From positions 10,111,287 to 10,175,286 of the forward strand of contig JAKCOZ010000015.1 of the NCBI GenBank assembly GCA_022605955.1: 64,000 nucleotides of DNA. The letters are read 5' to 3'. Below are positions 20,269 to 34,100 of this stretch, piece by piece. Under the pieces are notes generated by a model. It searched no databases. It was not told the DNA's origin and saw only the letters and a program-made list of their open reading frames with translations. Both the position numbers and the translations under genes were made by a program. This DNA comes from Rallus limicola. Its lineage: Eukaryota > Chordata > Aves > Gruiformes > Rallidae. Position 1 is the stretch's first letter; each line of letters begins with the position of its first letter.

Positions 20269-23200
20269 TTAATGTCTCTTACCAAATGTTTTCTGTATAC
20301 AGACCTCACCATATACTGGACTATGCAAATTGTTTAGCCTGGTTTGAATGATTTCTGGCATCTCAGTGTCAAAGCCTTACTTTGCATTTTAGAGAACTCA
20401 TACATTGATGACATGTAACTACCCAGAATCAGAGTTCTGCTTAGGCAGTTACCTGGGACAGAAAAACATTCAACCAGCAGCTCTGAGATACAAACTGGCT
20501 TCAGATTTTAAAATGATAAACATTTGCTACACTGCTTAAATATAGCAATTGTACAGCTGAGGCTGAGAATTCAGGATAAAGCTACTTGAAGACATTAGGA
20601 AGGTCCCTCACTGCCTGATGAGAAAAAAAAAGTACCAAATTTTGACAGTTTTAAAGCTTCTTTGCTTGCTACAGTAGAATAAAAGAAAGCGTTGTAATAA
20701 GGGCTGTAGTCATCTGATGATGATGACCTTCAGCCATGCCAGGCCCTTTAATGCACGTGTCTTGCTCTGCACTGAACAGGGCCTATAGATGGATGACGCA
20801 TCCAGGAGCGCCCCTGCAAATACGGTCCCCAGAGGGGCTTTGCAAACTGCTCATATGAACTGTTGCATTAAATTACATTTAGCTGGAGTGAAAAGCAGCT
20901 CATCAGTTGACCTCTGGCTCTGACTCTCAATAACTGAAAGCATCTGACAAAGTCAGTCCTTAGAGAAAGCACAGGGAAAGAAATAACTGTACTAATTAAG
21001 CTATGCAGAGTGCCTTGGAGAGGAGGACTCCACTTCAAGGATACCCTGACATTTCTGACCAGTTACAAGTAGCGGCAAAAAATGTCAGGAATTTAATGTG
21101 GAGTATGAGACATAGATGGGAAAAAATTAGTAAAATTTAAAATAGATTTCTCCTTTATAACTAAAACATGTCAGCTTGGAAGACTTAATAAATATTAATG
21201 TGCCACTAATATGTCTTTATTTGGATTGCATAGGAGGTAAATCACACTCACAAACATGGTAGAAAACCACATTGGCCTGGGACATTTATGATGAATTCTT
21301 TGCTCACAGTGCAAATGTAAACGCAATAGTCCTATTGCCATACCCTGATTAAACAGATTCAATACCTTTTTTTTCTAATTTACTTCCTTAACAACACAGA
21401 GGAATGTTTTGAATTTTACATATGATAAATAGTTCTGAGAGTGAACCTGTAATAATGCAGCCCATTTAATAACACGCTAATAGTCTCTCACCTAACTTTT
21501 ACAGTGTCTTCATAAGAAACATGGTTAAACTGAGGCTTAAGAAAGTGGCTTATCAATGTCAAAATGCATGTTATATACATAGCTGAGGAGAGAGCTCTCG
21601 ATTCAGATTCCTAGTTGTCTGCTCCAGCAGTTTGATGGCATTCCTTTCCTTGCCTACGCTCAGGAACAGATTTTCTGGATGTCCCATTCAAATTAAAGTT
21701 GTTGAAGGGAGACATTTCTTCTTCCAAGGATGACTTGAAGCCCTCCAGAAGAATCTAGTTTTCTTCAAATGCAAATGTATGACTTACTGCCTAATTTGGG
21801 TATTATTACCTAATTTCACCAGTAGAAAAAATTCAAGTCTACTGTATTGTAAATAGCTCTCATTTTTATTTGCCCTATAGTCTGCTATCTGGCATCTGCG
21901 TCTCCATCCAGATTCACCACATCACTAAAGAACCTGTCAGAATCCCCCTTTTTACAGCTACAAAGATGACCTCAGAGCATAGCCCAAGTTATTGAGTGTT
22001 TGGAAATTCAGAGTTTAGTTCATATTCATCACAGGTGTCAAACTGGGACAATCTTTCTCTACTTTTCCAAGTCGCTGAAGATTAAATTAATTGGTTGTGA
22101 TTAATGCAGGAGGGTCAAAACTAAAAGTCCTTTCCATCCAGGTGGTTTTAGTCAGTGTCTGGAAGAAAATACTAATACGTGAATTGAGTCTCTCTAGACA
22201 CGTTTCTCAGTTTTTCCTGTTAGTGGGAATGCAGAGGATTGGGTATGCAATCTCCTAACACTCTGGTTTGTGCCTCCAACTATATTTAATCTGTATATCA
22301 AGGCAACAGCTTGCTACTACGACTGGCTGAAAGAGTTACAGTGGAAGTGACTGATGAACCTCAGGAGATTCAGAATGAAGATGGCCTACAGTTAACAGCC
22401 TTTACTCCCTCTGACCTCTTAACCAGAGCAGAATCCTGCAGAGAGAGAAATCTACAGCCCCATTGAATGGGAAAAATTTGATTGGGAAAGGCATTGAGAG
22501 CATCACCAAGGAAGAAAACTCCCTAACTCTTCCATTGCAAAGGGTCCGCTGGATGAAAAACAAAACAAGCATTTCAGTTTGGTTACACTTAAGACTAGCT
22601 CTTTAAATGTTTATCTGGTCCTCCTATTCTTTCTCCAGTTCTGGACACTGCAGGCTGTGCCCCTTGTGCCTTCAGTACTCTCTTGCAGCCCAGCTTGGGG
22701 AGACCTCTGTGCTCTGCCTCGTGCTGCTCTGCCTTTCCTGAGCAGCTGCCTTACAGGGTAAGCAGCTGTTTGCAGGTTTAATATGCTAAGGAACAGGAAA
22801 GAATATATGCCTGTTGTTTTATTTACATAAAGAGCAATGCAGTTTGCTCTCCTTGTCTCAGTCCTGTGCTATTAATAAAGTCCATGTGGAGAATATACAA
22901 ATTTACACCACGTGTGGAACCTGTCAACATAACTAGTCTCTAACTAGAATACTTTCCATGCCATGTATCTCCATATAGCCCATCTTCCTAGGACATGTGA
23001 CCCAGAAATATGTCATCAGGACACATGTAGTCACTGGACTGGTGAAAGGAATTCAAGGGAAACAAACAACAATGCTGCTGCTTCCAACCTCCACTCAGCT
23101 TGTTGCCACCACTCTCTGAAAAATCAGCGAGACATGAAAAAGATGTTGCAGTCCCAAACTTGGTCCTGGTTTTACCCTGCATACAGCTGGATTTTATGCA

Positions 23201-26200
23201 ATGCCATATATTTTTCCACAGATTAATAAGAAAAAGAAACTAAAAATCCACATGTGCCATTTTTTAAAAACAAATAATCAGTCCCATGCAACAGCTGAAA
23301 GGCAAAGTTGTACCTAAAGACTTGCAACTGGTGTCACTGGCATTTCTCACGTTAAAAATAAAAATAGAGGCCACAGAGAAAAATGGACTGGATTTTAACA
23401 TTCTTTCACAATTCATAACCAAAGCTGTGGTCAGCAACATGGAGCGAGAAAGACATTTGCTTATAAGTCATGACTTTAATCAGTCAGTCTCATGGGTGTC
23501 TCATGGAAACCTTCCAGATTAAATCTATGTCCAAATTAGAGACATTCAGACTACAGATGAAACATCACAAATAAGGTCTTTTGTCTGGAATAAATAGAAC
23601 CAAAACAATCAAATGCTCAGGAAGATAACCGATACAACATTGTTCCCTTGGGTATCTTTGCTAGTGATTAACCCAGCATGTTTTAAAAGCCTAAAACAAT
23701 GAAACTAGTGGGCGAGCTATGTGAGTCCTGTGGGCATGAACTATCCTCCTAATCTCTGCTCACCAGGTCTCCCCACAGCCACATCCTTCTAACGCCCGGC
23801 TTCTTCCTTCCAGCTGGTGACTCACTATTTAACCAGCACAGCCATCAGGATATTCACCTACCAAATCAGAGCAGCCCTTGATCTCACTGCCGTGATCTCT
23901 GCCATGCCTATTACCAACTTCTGATTATTACTTTTGCTCATTGCATCAAATCTTAACTTAAAGCTCCTAGCAGTTCGGAGCCTCCCCCACCATTGTACAG
24001 TCTCTGCACACCTTACATAAGCATAAACATCTTAGCTGCCCAAAGGGACGAGGGGTGGAAAGGAGTGTAGTCCTTAGGCCTGGTTGGGTTTGAAATTAGG
24101 GGTCAAACTTCCGCTGGATCAGGCAGGAAAGGACTGATCCTGACAGTACTGCTGAGTGCCTCTTGAAGGGTCTACATCTTCTCTATGGTGAGGGATTGCG
24201 TTGTGCAGATTGAAGTCCTAAAGCCAACAAAGCCTTTTGACAGAACCACGAAACTCCTCCAGGAACTTGTTAGAAAGTTACTTGTCATGAAAGGCACGCA
24301 GCATTAAGGCCTCAAGATGTAAGGGTCACCACAGGGTATTTTATCTTTCTCTATATATTTTCTCCAGAGAGAATAAAGAAGATGGAAGATAAAAGGTGAG
24401 ATTATGTCACAGCAAAGGAATGTGTCTACTCACAGGAAGATAAGACTTTTCCACTGAAGTAATCTTCAAACAGTGACTATGAGCTGCATTGTCATGCACT
24501 CTACAGAGTTTTGTACTGCCACTTGCTCATCAAGGTTACCCTTGTATTTTATGTAATAAACTACTTACATTATATAGCTCAATTGATCTTAAGAGCACCA
24601 CCAAGTCCAGTTACTAATTACAACGATGAACAACATCAACGTAAGTGGCAGGACTTTCAAGTACATCAAATTGACAATGGGTACCATGAAATTACACCTT
24701 GGACATAGCATTTTATTATCCATGGGTGGATTATCTGGGCCATGGATTGGTCCACTCCATGTTGTCTTGGCTGCATCACGGCCTTGACATGGCATCACAC
24801 TTGGTGACAGTTTCCTAGTGCCTAATGTTATCTCATCTCTAAGGAGATGCACTTACCACATTTTAAAAGATGAACATATTGAGTAGTCACTGTCTCCGTA
24901 GCACATGGGTTTTATTAGCTGTGAGTAATCTGCCCCCTCCCTCTCTTTGCTCTTCTTCATTATCTGCATAAGTGGCTGCAGACCTTCTCTGAAGGGGTGG
25001 TTTTGGTAGTCATCTACAGGGGTGTATTATGAAAGAAGCTCAACTGTAATAGTACAAGAACAGAAAGGCCTCATGATACCTGTTGCAAAGGTGCCCTATT
25101 CATATTTATATTGATAAGTCACAGAAAGGCTGCAGGATGATAAGGCACAGGCACTTAACTTTTTGGCCTTTATAGGAGCAGGAACTCCTTGCTTGGTGGG
25201 GTGGAGGTGGGAGCCTCAGGCTAAAAAAAAAACCAAACACCTGGCTGGTCCCTACCCAGACCACAAGATTTCAAAACATATGGTACCCATGTCTGGATCT
25301 ACCCACTTTCAACACATTGCTTTCTCCCTATGCCATCTAGTCCCTTCCAAAAATCCCACAATTGCTTTTATTGTGAGTTCGCTCAGCTCCCTTCTCTGAA
25401 GGGAAAACACCCAGCACTTTTGGACCGTATGTGATGTAATGATCCTGTTCAGTTTCTGAATTTCCCTTTAGCCACAGCCCAGGGAGTCACCAAAGGATAA
25501 GCCACGCTAAGCTGTGCAAATACTTTCTCCATACTCCATCCATAGGTACCCAGAGAGAAAGAGCACACAGCCCTCGGGGTGTAGGAAGAGTCAGATGAAG
25601 GAACAGGAACTTCTCGGACCTGGGGGAATTAATCTATTTCATTGAAGCTGAATTAGGACTTCAGTCCATGCAGGCAAGATTAACAACAACAAAAGCAACA
25701 TATATTTGCATTATTTATCCAAAACCACAAACATATATATTTCAAAATATCTCCTCTTGGCTATACTGTCTTCTGTATGGGTGATGGAAAAAGCAATGCT
25801 TGTAATTATTTGGGGATAACAGGAGGTGAAGAGGTGGCATAAAATGCACATCTAAGAGTTACTAGTTAACAGCAGATCCTTCCTTTCCCATATAATACTT
25901 TTCTGATCCTTATAAAGTTGGTTTCTCCATTACACTATTATTAGCCTGAGATTTGATTATTTACTTCATTAACAGCAGTCAGGTACACACGGGGTTTTAC
26001 TTTTCTTTCTACTGCACAGGGTCACTGTCAGCTTCCAAAGGAAAGTCCTCCCTGTATCAGCCACTGCACATTCAGTTTGGGACTGTGACTTCTCTGAAAC
26101 ATCTAGTGATATAAATACTTGGAACCAAGGGGGAAGGAGCCTTATGCCATACGTGCGGTAGCATGGCTACACAGAGATAATGCATGTTAGCTTTAGGAGA

Positions 26201-26388
26201 CTTGTAGCAGCAAGGGTTTTTTTCCCTGCTTTCGTCACCTAAATGCCTATATATGGGGTGTTACTGGAAATCATGTGACTTCCTGAAGTTCAGCTTCCCC
26301 TTCTTGTAAACAAGTTTAAGAATTCCACTTTCTCATTGCTGGAAGCTAATAGTGAGGTACCTCTCAGTAAACTTTTGCTTTATAAAAC

Positions 26389-26715
26389 AAATTATTTTCC
26401 ATGGAAATAATTTTCTTAACATATGCTAATCTCCTCAAACTGCTATATTCAGCCATAATCTTCCTTTACAAAGTTTGGATGCACTGGCACAAAGGTATGA
26501 GATTCCTTAAGTTTCATTCTTTATGATGATATTGCTGTCAACAACAAAATATCCAAATGAAATTATAATAATTAACTTCACTCAGCTATATTTTCTCTGA
26601 GAATTTCAGCACGCTCAGAGTATGGGAGAACTGCTCATTCTTTATGAGAACACAGTATAAATCCCGCTAATTATTTGTGCTGAGAATGGTATTTACAATT
26701 CATTTATTAAATGAA
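26389..26715. promoter_or_regulatory. AT-rich palindrome block, possible conserved non-coding element
   Basis: TTTCCATGGAAA (26396-26407) is a perfect 12-bp palindrome flanked by AAATTAT and AATAATT, making a near-palindrome of about 26 bp with one extra T. An octamer-like ATGCTAAT follows at about 26423. TTCATTTA-T-TAAATGAA (26699-26715) is a perfect 17-bp palindrome around one base, and a TAATTA word lies near 26669. The combination resembles homeodomain/POU enhancer sequence, but conservation cannot be judged from one genome. Confidence 0.25.
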
Positions 26716-29700
26716 GTTACAAGGCTCTGGTACTTTTTCAGTAAAATACTATTAATATTGCAGCTGACTACACTACAGACACTCTGTAAGACCCTGAGAA
26801 ATTATGTTTCTGATCGGGTTGAAATACCATAAATATACATTTATTCACCATGTTTTAGTATTTCTTCTTTGAATATACTCTCCTATGAGATGAAGCAACC
26901 CCAGAAACTCCAGCAGGACAAAAAAGAAAGCCTTAGCTGCAGCTGGAGTTCAGAAATAGATATACGCAGCACCAAGAAATACTGTACTTTGTTAAAGGAT
27001 TCTTTGAAGGAGTGCAGGACTGTAAGTGACTCCCCTGCCATTTATCAATCCCCTATTATTAAAGGCCACATTCCAGAATAACTCTCTGAACTAGCTAAGA
27101 GGTTGGGAATAACAATGCAACAGAAACCGTAACGCATTAGACCTCACCAAGACCGTTTCATGGATGGCCTCTGTGTTGAGAATACTGTCTCTGCCTAGAT
27201 CTACCATGAGTCAGAATTTTCTGCTGCCGCTGGTCAATTTGGAGCAGTATGTGTTCATATCAACTAAGATACGATCACAATATGCAGGGAAGAGGAAAGG
27301 AGAAGGGAGACGAGGAAAGCCACAGAAGAGATGACGCAAAATACATCAAGCTTGAAAGAACTTGTCACGGCTTTATCCTGCTATAGATCAGTTGCTGCAG
27401 TTAGCTGAGCTGCTGCACATTTCTGATAAACTGAAATGAATCCAGCTTAATTTCAGTGCCATTTGTATCCAAACTTAGGTGTGTGTCTGGCTGTCTCTAG
27501 GATATACATTAGGAAACTAAATGGAAAGCACCCGATAGCATCAGTCAGATAAGATGACTGATGTTCCCTCTACAGCCTAAAATGTTATAAAAATACAAAT
27601 AATGTTTTGAGCTGAGATGACTCAGAAATCAGCATCAACTTGCCAACTTGGAAGGCCCTAGGATGTTTGCTTCAAATAGTATCTTGGTAACAAATTCATA
27701 TGTCACATTCCCGTATACATAAGGAGATTAAAGGTCACAGCTCCTTAGGAGAAACCCTGTCAATACAGAAGTACAATAAAGTCTGCTGCTTACAAACAGA
27801 AGAATTATAATCCAAAAGCACTTCATTAAGTGAATTGATCTGTTTCTATAGCTATGATCTGTAATGGCCTGGAGCATGCTTTTTATCTGGCATTTTTATT
27901 GTGCCTGCCTTTCAACTGGGAGCATTACATTTTGGGTAGAGGACTTATTCTGAAGACTCACAAATTTTGGATAGGCTTAAAACAGCAGGGAGATTGTCCA
28001 GGAAAAATTTCCTTTGGAATCTAGGAACTCCATCAGGAGGATGGGAACAAGCCCTTACATTATGTGTCAACAGCTGACATATGAACATGGTATCAGTTTA
28101 AGGGTGCCATCACAATCACCAGCTCTATAATCATCAGCAACAGGAAGAATTAAGAATAGAAATAGTTGGACTGCATGTGAGAATCAAAAATTCCTGCCAG
28201 TCCACTAGAAAGATTTACCTGCTAAGAGGATGTCATATAGCTTGAGATAGTTACAGACAGTATCAATGGGAAAAAAACCCCAAACAATCTACTAACAGAA
28301 CTACATTGGAGATTAAGTGTATCTACAGATATGGACTGGGTCAGCTATAGGGCTAAGTTATTCATGTACTAAAGTAAATAATCACTTGAGCCATGGCACA
28401 GGTTGACCATGAATATCCTGTAACATGCCCCTAGACCCGTTCTTCACCTTGCATGGTCAGTAGCTGCATACAAAACACATGACAGTTTCAAGCATCGTGA
28501 CAAGATCTACTTTTTTTCTCACGAGTTATTTTGTAGACTGGAAAAGGGTATTTGGGGAAATGCTTGGGAAACCTAAGTCACATTCTTTGATGTGAAAAGC
28601 TAGCCTGCCCAAAAAGATACATTCTGAGATCAGCATTAAACAGAAGTTACCAGTTTCTTAAAAGAAAACACAGTATGCTTTAGAAGTTAAAACAAACTTT
28701 CACATGATTGGAGCAGAAACCTCATACTTGATTTCTGTGCATTTGACGTGAAATACAGAAACCTCTGATTTAGAGTTTAGCATGTTTCAATGGATTCCAA
28801 ATAGCCTCAAGGGCTGCTCCAAAAACTAAAGGTAATTATGAAAATAAAGCCTCAAATTTCTCAAACAAACCAAAGGCTTGTTTTATACCCTGAAAAGAAA
28901 CTTGTGGAGACTGGTCCAGACTGGGTCACCAGAGCTAGAGATAATAGGTGGTTCTGCACCAATCTGGTCATGTCTGAAGCATGCTTATAACTTTATATAT
29001 AAATGATCTCTACATCTTCATTAAAATTATTTCTACACTTAAGAGATACACACATAAAATCTTAATCAAGTCTTACCTAAAAATTCAGTCTATAGTATCA
29101 TGGAAAATTAGGTGCCTTCAAGGAGCAAAGCTCCGAGGACCTTTGACACAGGGGCCTGAAGATTAGGCACTGCTTGCATGACCAACTAGCTGCTGTTTGA
29201 ATCTGTACAGGCTTAGCATACATTTCATCATAAGAAGGTCTGCAAAGTCTTCAGCTTTCTTGAAGCAAGCAGCAGTATAAGGTTTCCTTGCTTGGATGTC
29301 CCTAGCTCCACTCCACCAATTGGTTGAGGGCTCAAGAAACCCTAGCTGTACTTGCTCTTAGGTTCTCAACTCACCATCTCCTAACTTCCACCCTAGCAGC
29401 TATGTCTCTGGGTTATTATTTTAGTCCCTGTAAAAGTAATTGGGACAACTAGGCAACTTGGTTCCACCTTGTTCTGTTGCCTAGTACCTCCAGCATTGGC
29501 TCACCTGCTCAGCACTGGCACGGGACCAATCTCTCTATTTTGAGCCTAAAAGACAGCACTCAGGAAACCCACCAGCTACATCTGGCTTCAAAAGCCTCCT
29601 GTCCATGAGTACCTCTCAACATAATGCTATTAAATAAATATCACACAATAGTATTGACTTTACCTCTGTGTTGTACCTAGCACGTAGACCTAGCTAGGTA

Positions 29701-30985
29701 TTGCACCACACAGACCTGATGTTTGTTATTTGACGATGGTCTGTGTTGGCTTATCAACCTCCACACCCATTTCCCACCCCTGACTTGAACCTGTGCTATT
29801 TCTATACTCCCTCTTAATTGCCCTAAATCTATTGCTTGCCTCCTCCGTGCTCTGGGACAGAAAATAGGGTGCTAAGGACATTGCTCAAGATATCCGTTTC
29901 ACAGTGCTCCTTTTGTATGTATGCTAACTTGGCATTATATACTCACCTAACTTGCCAGTGCTCTGGTTATTTCCTGTGATTTCCAGAGATTTCAGCAGGC
30001 TTCCACAAACCTCAAAGGCATGGTTACAAGGAGACTTACACTGCAGAGACCCCAGCACAGGAGATGTGACAGCAGCCTGATAGTCATGACGGGATTATGC
30101 ACAGCTTTCTGAGAAATAGGACTCTCATCAGCCACTGAGGTACTGCAAGTCCCTGGACTGAGCTGAATATTTGCACCACTGATAAGTATTGATTACTACT
30201 AACACACACACACACAAATCCCCAATATTTGATCTTTAGTGGCCTTTACCAGACATTCCTAAAACTTAAAATGCTTTTTAAAATAATGACAAGATACAAA
30301 ATTAGCAGACTAAGCTTATATTTTCCACTAGTATGAGTAAAGTATACCACTGAAGTTCCAAATAACAGCAGTCTTCTTCCAGCATGGAAATTCAGGGCCA
30401 AGCTTTTGTAGCTTCTGAAACACAATGATAGCAAAGGAGGCCATTTGGAGGCTCATGCAAAGATGTGCTACCTTATTTCTGCGTATGCATTAGGTGTTCA
30501 GATCTTACTCAGTTCACATTAATTCCACCGAAACTTAAGTAAGCTCCCACGCTAAGGCATCCAGCTCAGCACCAGGGGCTCCTCACAGAGGAGCAGCACA
30601 GACATGTCTCTCGAATCTCTTAGGAAAGGAATTTGACCTTCCAAGTTCAACTCTAAAGCTTCACTACTACCTTAAACTTCCATCTCTTCCCATCAACACT
30701 GCTGAATCTTATTTTTGCTTGGCAGATCCTGTTTCCCACAGACCTGCCTCTCTTCCCCCCTTCTCCTTGTCCCACATCCTTCCCTCTAGAGCCTTCCCTG
30801 CTCCCATCTCTCTAATCATCCTGGGCTTGTTTCCAGAGACCTACTTTTAAAAATTCAGCAGCGGGCTATAAACAGGCTAGTCTTGTCAGCTTTAAAACTC
30901 ACTCAAGTTACTGTTTCCAAGGCAGGAGAAGGGAAAAAGGATATTCCGAGGGGACCCCCTCAACGTGAGGTTCATCTGTCTACAT
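26716..30985. other. Non-coding stretch, one CA microsatellite
   Basis: No gene or repeat family recognised. The only simple repeat of note is an (AC)n tract of about 7.5 copies at 30202-30216. Open frames are short (at most 70 codons). Confidence 0.55.
30202..30216 (+). repeat. (AC)n microsatellite
   Basis: About seven and a half perfect AC units. Short, and likely only weakly polymorphic. Confidence 0.85.
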
Positions 30986-31100
30986 CAGCAGTTCCCAAGC
31001 TTTTCGGCTCACAGTCTCATTTCCGAGCTCATGACCTCCCTTCCATCAGTGCTCCTCAGGGTCGCGACCCCAACTTTGGAAAGTTCTCATCTGGATCAGT
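30986..31100 (+). mobile_element. Possible hAT-type miniature DNA transposon remnant
   Basis: Begins CAGCAGTTCCCAAGCTTTT (30986-31004), which resembles the CAGTGGTTCCCAAACTTTT-type terminus of vertebrate hAT elements. It ends with a GGGTCGCGACCCC block (about 31060-31072) and a reversed TIR-like stretch, CCAACTTTGGAAAGTTCTC (about 31070-31088). GTCGCGACCCC blocks beside such termini are common in amniote hAT non-autonomous elements. A target-site duplication could not be identified and the copy is diverged, so the call rests on terminal resemblance only. An open frame crossing it (30883-31215) is chance. Confidence 0.4.
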
Positions 31101-34100
31101 CAAAAATGATGCCTCAAGAATAATTTTCCTGTCAGTGCCATGTTTGTTTGTGCTCCTGAGTGGTGCGATTACCCTGAAGTTCAGGTTCAAACTTGTTTCT
31201 TTGCTTGTTTGTTAAGTCTGGAAAGAATTTCTAGGTGTCACTCAGCCAGCAGATACTGAACTTTGTGACTTTTGACTGTTCTGGTTAGAGACAATTATGC
31301 CCCAACTGACCTGGTATAGCATTAAGCACTCGGCTGCAAAGTTCATCTGTGCCTGAATAAAGCAGGAGTTCTGCTCCTCTGCAGAGTCTGGAAACATCTT
31401 TGTTTTCTCCGCTTGCACATCACGATCGCTCAGGTATAACCATTTCTACACACAAGTCACTCCTTATACACTAAAATGGTTTCATCTACCACACTGGGCA
31501 TCCTCACTGCCTCACACACACATGCTATTCCATGAAAACTAGGAACTGCTTTTCTTCACATCAGTTTATCTTTCTCTTTACGATTATTGAGAATGCATGG
31601 TTTGTGAAAATCTTAACATTCAGATTTCTAACTCTGCTTTGTTGTTTTTTTTTCTCACTGGTGAAAGGCTGGGGGTAAAAAAACAACAGCAAATTGGTTT
31701 AAATAAATCTTGAATACTACTGAAAACTGTAAATTTTTAGAACATTCGCTGTTTGGATGTGCTACAGATAATACCACTTTAAAACTTCCCTGGAATTAAA
31801 GTAATTGGGAATTTTGCAACTGCCCATTTCTCCTATTTTCATGTCATATCCCTAACTCAGCCTACATGTCTCTGTAGAGGCAGTTCCAACTCCTGTATTA
31901 AAGGCCAGATCCTTTAGCTTCGCTGCCCACAGAATCTCTCTCAACTGGCAATCTCTTACTCTAAGCCTAAAGCAGTTGTTTGACTTCCTATTTGACCTTC
32001 ATGTATTTCAGCATTACTGTTATTCAATTTAAACAGCCAAGAGATGTCTGCCTAGACACACCAGGCTGGAATTTGGGGAATGTAAAGTGGAAGCTCAGCA
32101 GTAGTGGCAGTACCTGGGAGCAGCCAGCCTTCATACCTCCCTTGGGAAAACACAGAATATAAACTGTCAGTCTAGGGGGAACAAGTTAACATGAGTGCCT
32201 GAAAGGACCTACAGCCATCCATGCAACTGAGGGTATCAAATTACTGAAGACCAGTAGAGGAGAAAGTCATTTTGGGACTGTGGCTTTGCACCGCTCGGGC
32301 ATGCGTGAGCACATGAGACAGCTGGGTACAACCCCTTTTTGCAATTACTCAGTCTCCATATGGTGTTTAAGCATCTGACTGTGGCTCCTGCCAGTAAAGG
32401 AGATTATCCTGAAAAGGTTTCAACATGAACGGCAACCACTGAAGCCAACATCAGGACTTCTCCTTCCCTCAAATATGAGGGCAAAGCCCTATGGCATGGC
32501 AGTGCTGGCCAGTGAGCGAGGAAAACGAAGTCATGCTTTGGTAAAACGAAACTTGGTGAGTGCCAGGGACATCATCAGCAAGGAGAAGTTCCTGTTGGAG
32601 CCTGTAAAGATTTGCATGAAATCACCACTTGTTTGCTACTGCACAGGACTTCTAGAAAGGCTGCTGATGCCTCCTGAACTACAAATGGTTTTCTCTTTCT
32701 TCCTGTCTTTTATAGACACGCTGTGCTTGTAAGAGTGCACTCAGGTCAGGTTTGCCTTCCGCCTCCCTCTGTGCCGTTATAAAATGGAACACTGGTAGAA
32801 ATGTCAAAGTGATTAGGTTCTAGAAACTGGTGTGGTTATTGCTACAAAGTTGAGTATACTCCAAAAAATCCCTGCCTGAGACTTCTCAAATTTCAGCCAA
32901 GGGGGTTAGATGAACAGGAGATTTCAGGTTTGTAAGGCAGCTTTCAGTTGTGCTTGGATTTTGCTTCTTGAAAAAAAACAAAGCTTGGATTTGCTTCAGG
33001 TAGGATGGAATTAAAAATATTGCCAGAGAGGATGAAGTATCCCAAAACTGCAGGTATTAATCCAACCTCATGGTTAGAAAACATGTCTTCATAAGGAATG
33101 TTCTGCATAAAGGAAAAAACTGTATTGTTAAAAGGAGAAGAGATAGTAACTTACTCATCCTGGTAACCCATGTTAAAGAAAGATTTAGTCACCAACTCTG
33201 CACAGACTAATAGAAAAGAAAAAAAGGCAGATGGACAACCTAGAAGGTTTTCACTGGTAAAGGAGATAAACCCTCCTTTTGAAGGGAAGGCCCACTGTCA
33301 AAAGTTCATAGCTGAAAAATTAATAGCATCATAGCTATTGTACCTATGTGGTATCTATACATGAACTTAGGCTCCCACCTGATTTATCAAATGGCATCAG
33401 TTCTTGTTTCACTGGATTCACAGAAGCATGCTTTGAACTGCAGACTTCATATCTGGGTTATTCTCTCATGTCCGAGTGCAGCATTTGTAAAACATTAAAG
33501 AAAACAGAAAGAGGCCTTTTAAGACACATACTCCTCCCTCGGAACAGAGTTTCTTCTTTTAAAGATTGCATGACCATTCAGCTAATATTTGGGCTCCTCC
33601 TGCTGATCCAAAGAGACCAAATAGCATGCAGAAATGTTGGAAGGTGGTAGATTTCATGTCAAAGACACAGGATTTTTCTTCTAGTAGAAAAGTTCTAGGC
33701 TTTATTGGTCCACTGAAATATGACACTGGCAAATATTTTTTAGAGAAGGTGGGTATCAAAGGGTAAGGGAGTGAAATTCAGCTAGATCTTCATCGTAACT
33801 CTTAAAAACAGATATAATTATAGTGGTTCATATCATTATATGTCCACAGGTCTCTCCTACCACTGCCAGCACATACAAGACTCCAGCAGATAACTTCAAT
33901 GTATGTGTTTTAGACTTCAGGGTACCAGAAGGGTTTCCCTAAACAAGAATAATGCTGGGAAGTTAGGAAGGTAGGTGAAAGTGCTTTTGAAAAAAAACCC
34001 CAATCCTCACATGCAATCGTGTAGCAGCCACAAAGGAAAGGATGAAGAGGTCTAAAGTGAACTCTGCTGGCAACTGACAGCTCTCCCAGAGGAATGAGAG

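Larger units (their letters stand above)
19039..26388. other. Non-coding stretch with two palindromic clusters
   Basis: Unique-looking sequence apart from the structures at 19774-19818 and 20223-20268 and a (TGA)4 tract at 20715-20726. A 10-bp inverted repeat with a 25-bp spacer (21045-21054 and 21080-21089) is within chance expectation. Open frames reach 87 codons and resemble no known family. Confidence 0.55.

Noticed and set aside
21045..21089. 10-bp inverted repeat with 25-bp spacer (CCTGACATTT)
   Set aside because: About three such repeats are expected by chance in a window this size.
26523..26600. C-box-like ATGATGA and D-box-like CTGA spaced as in a C/D snoRNA
   Set aside because: The flanks do not form a terminal stem adjacent to the boxes and no internal D'/C' pair is visible. 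Both short boxes are common by chance.
31183..31195. GGTTCAAAC word resembling a tRNA B box
   Set aside because: Lacks the downstream CC and has no A box or cloverleaf around it.
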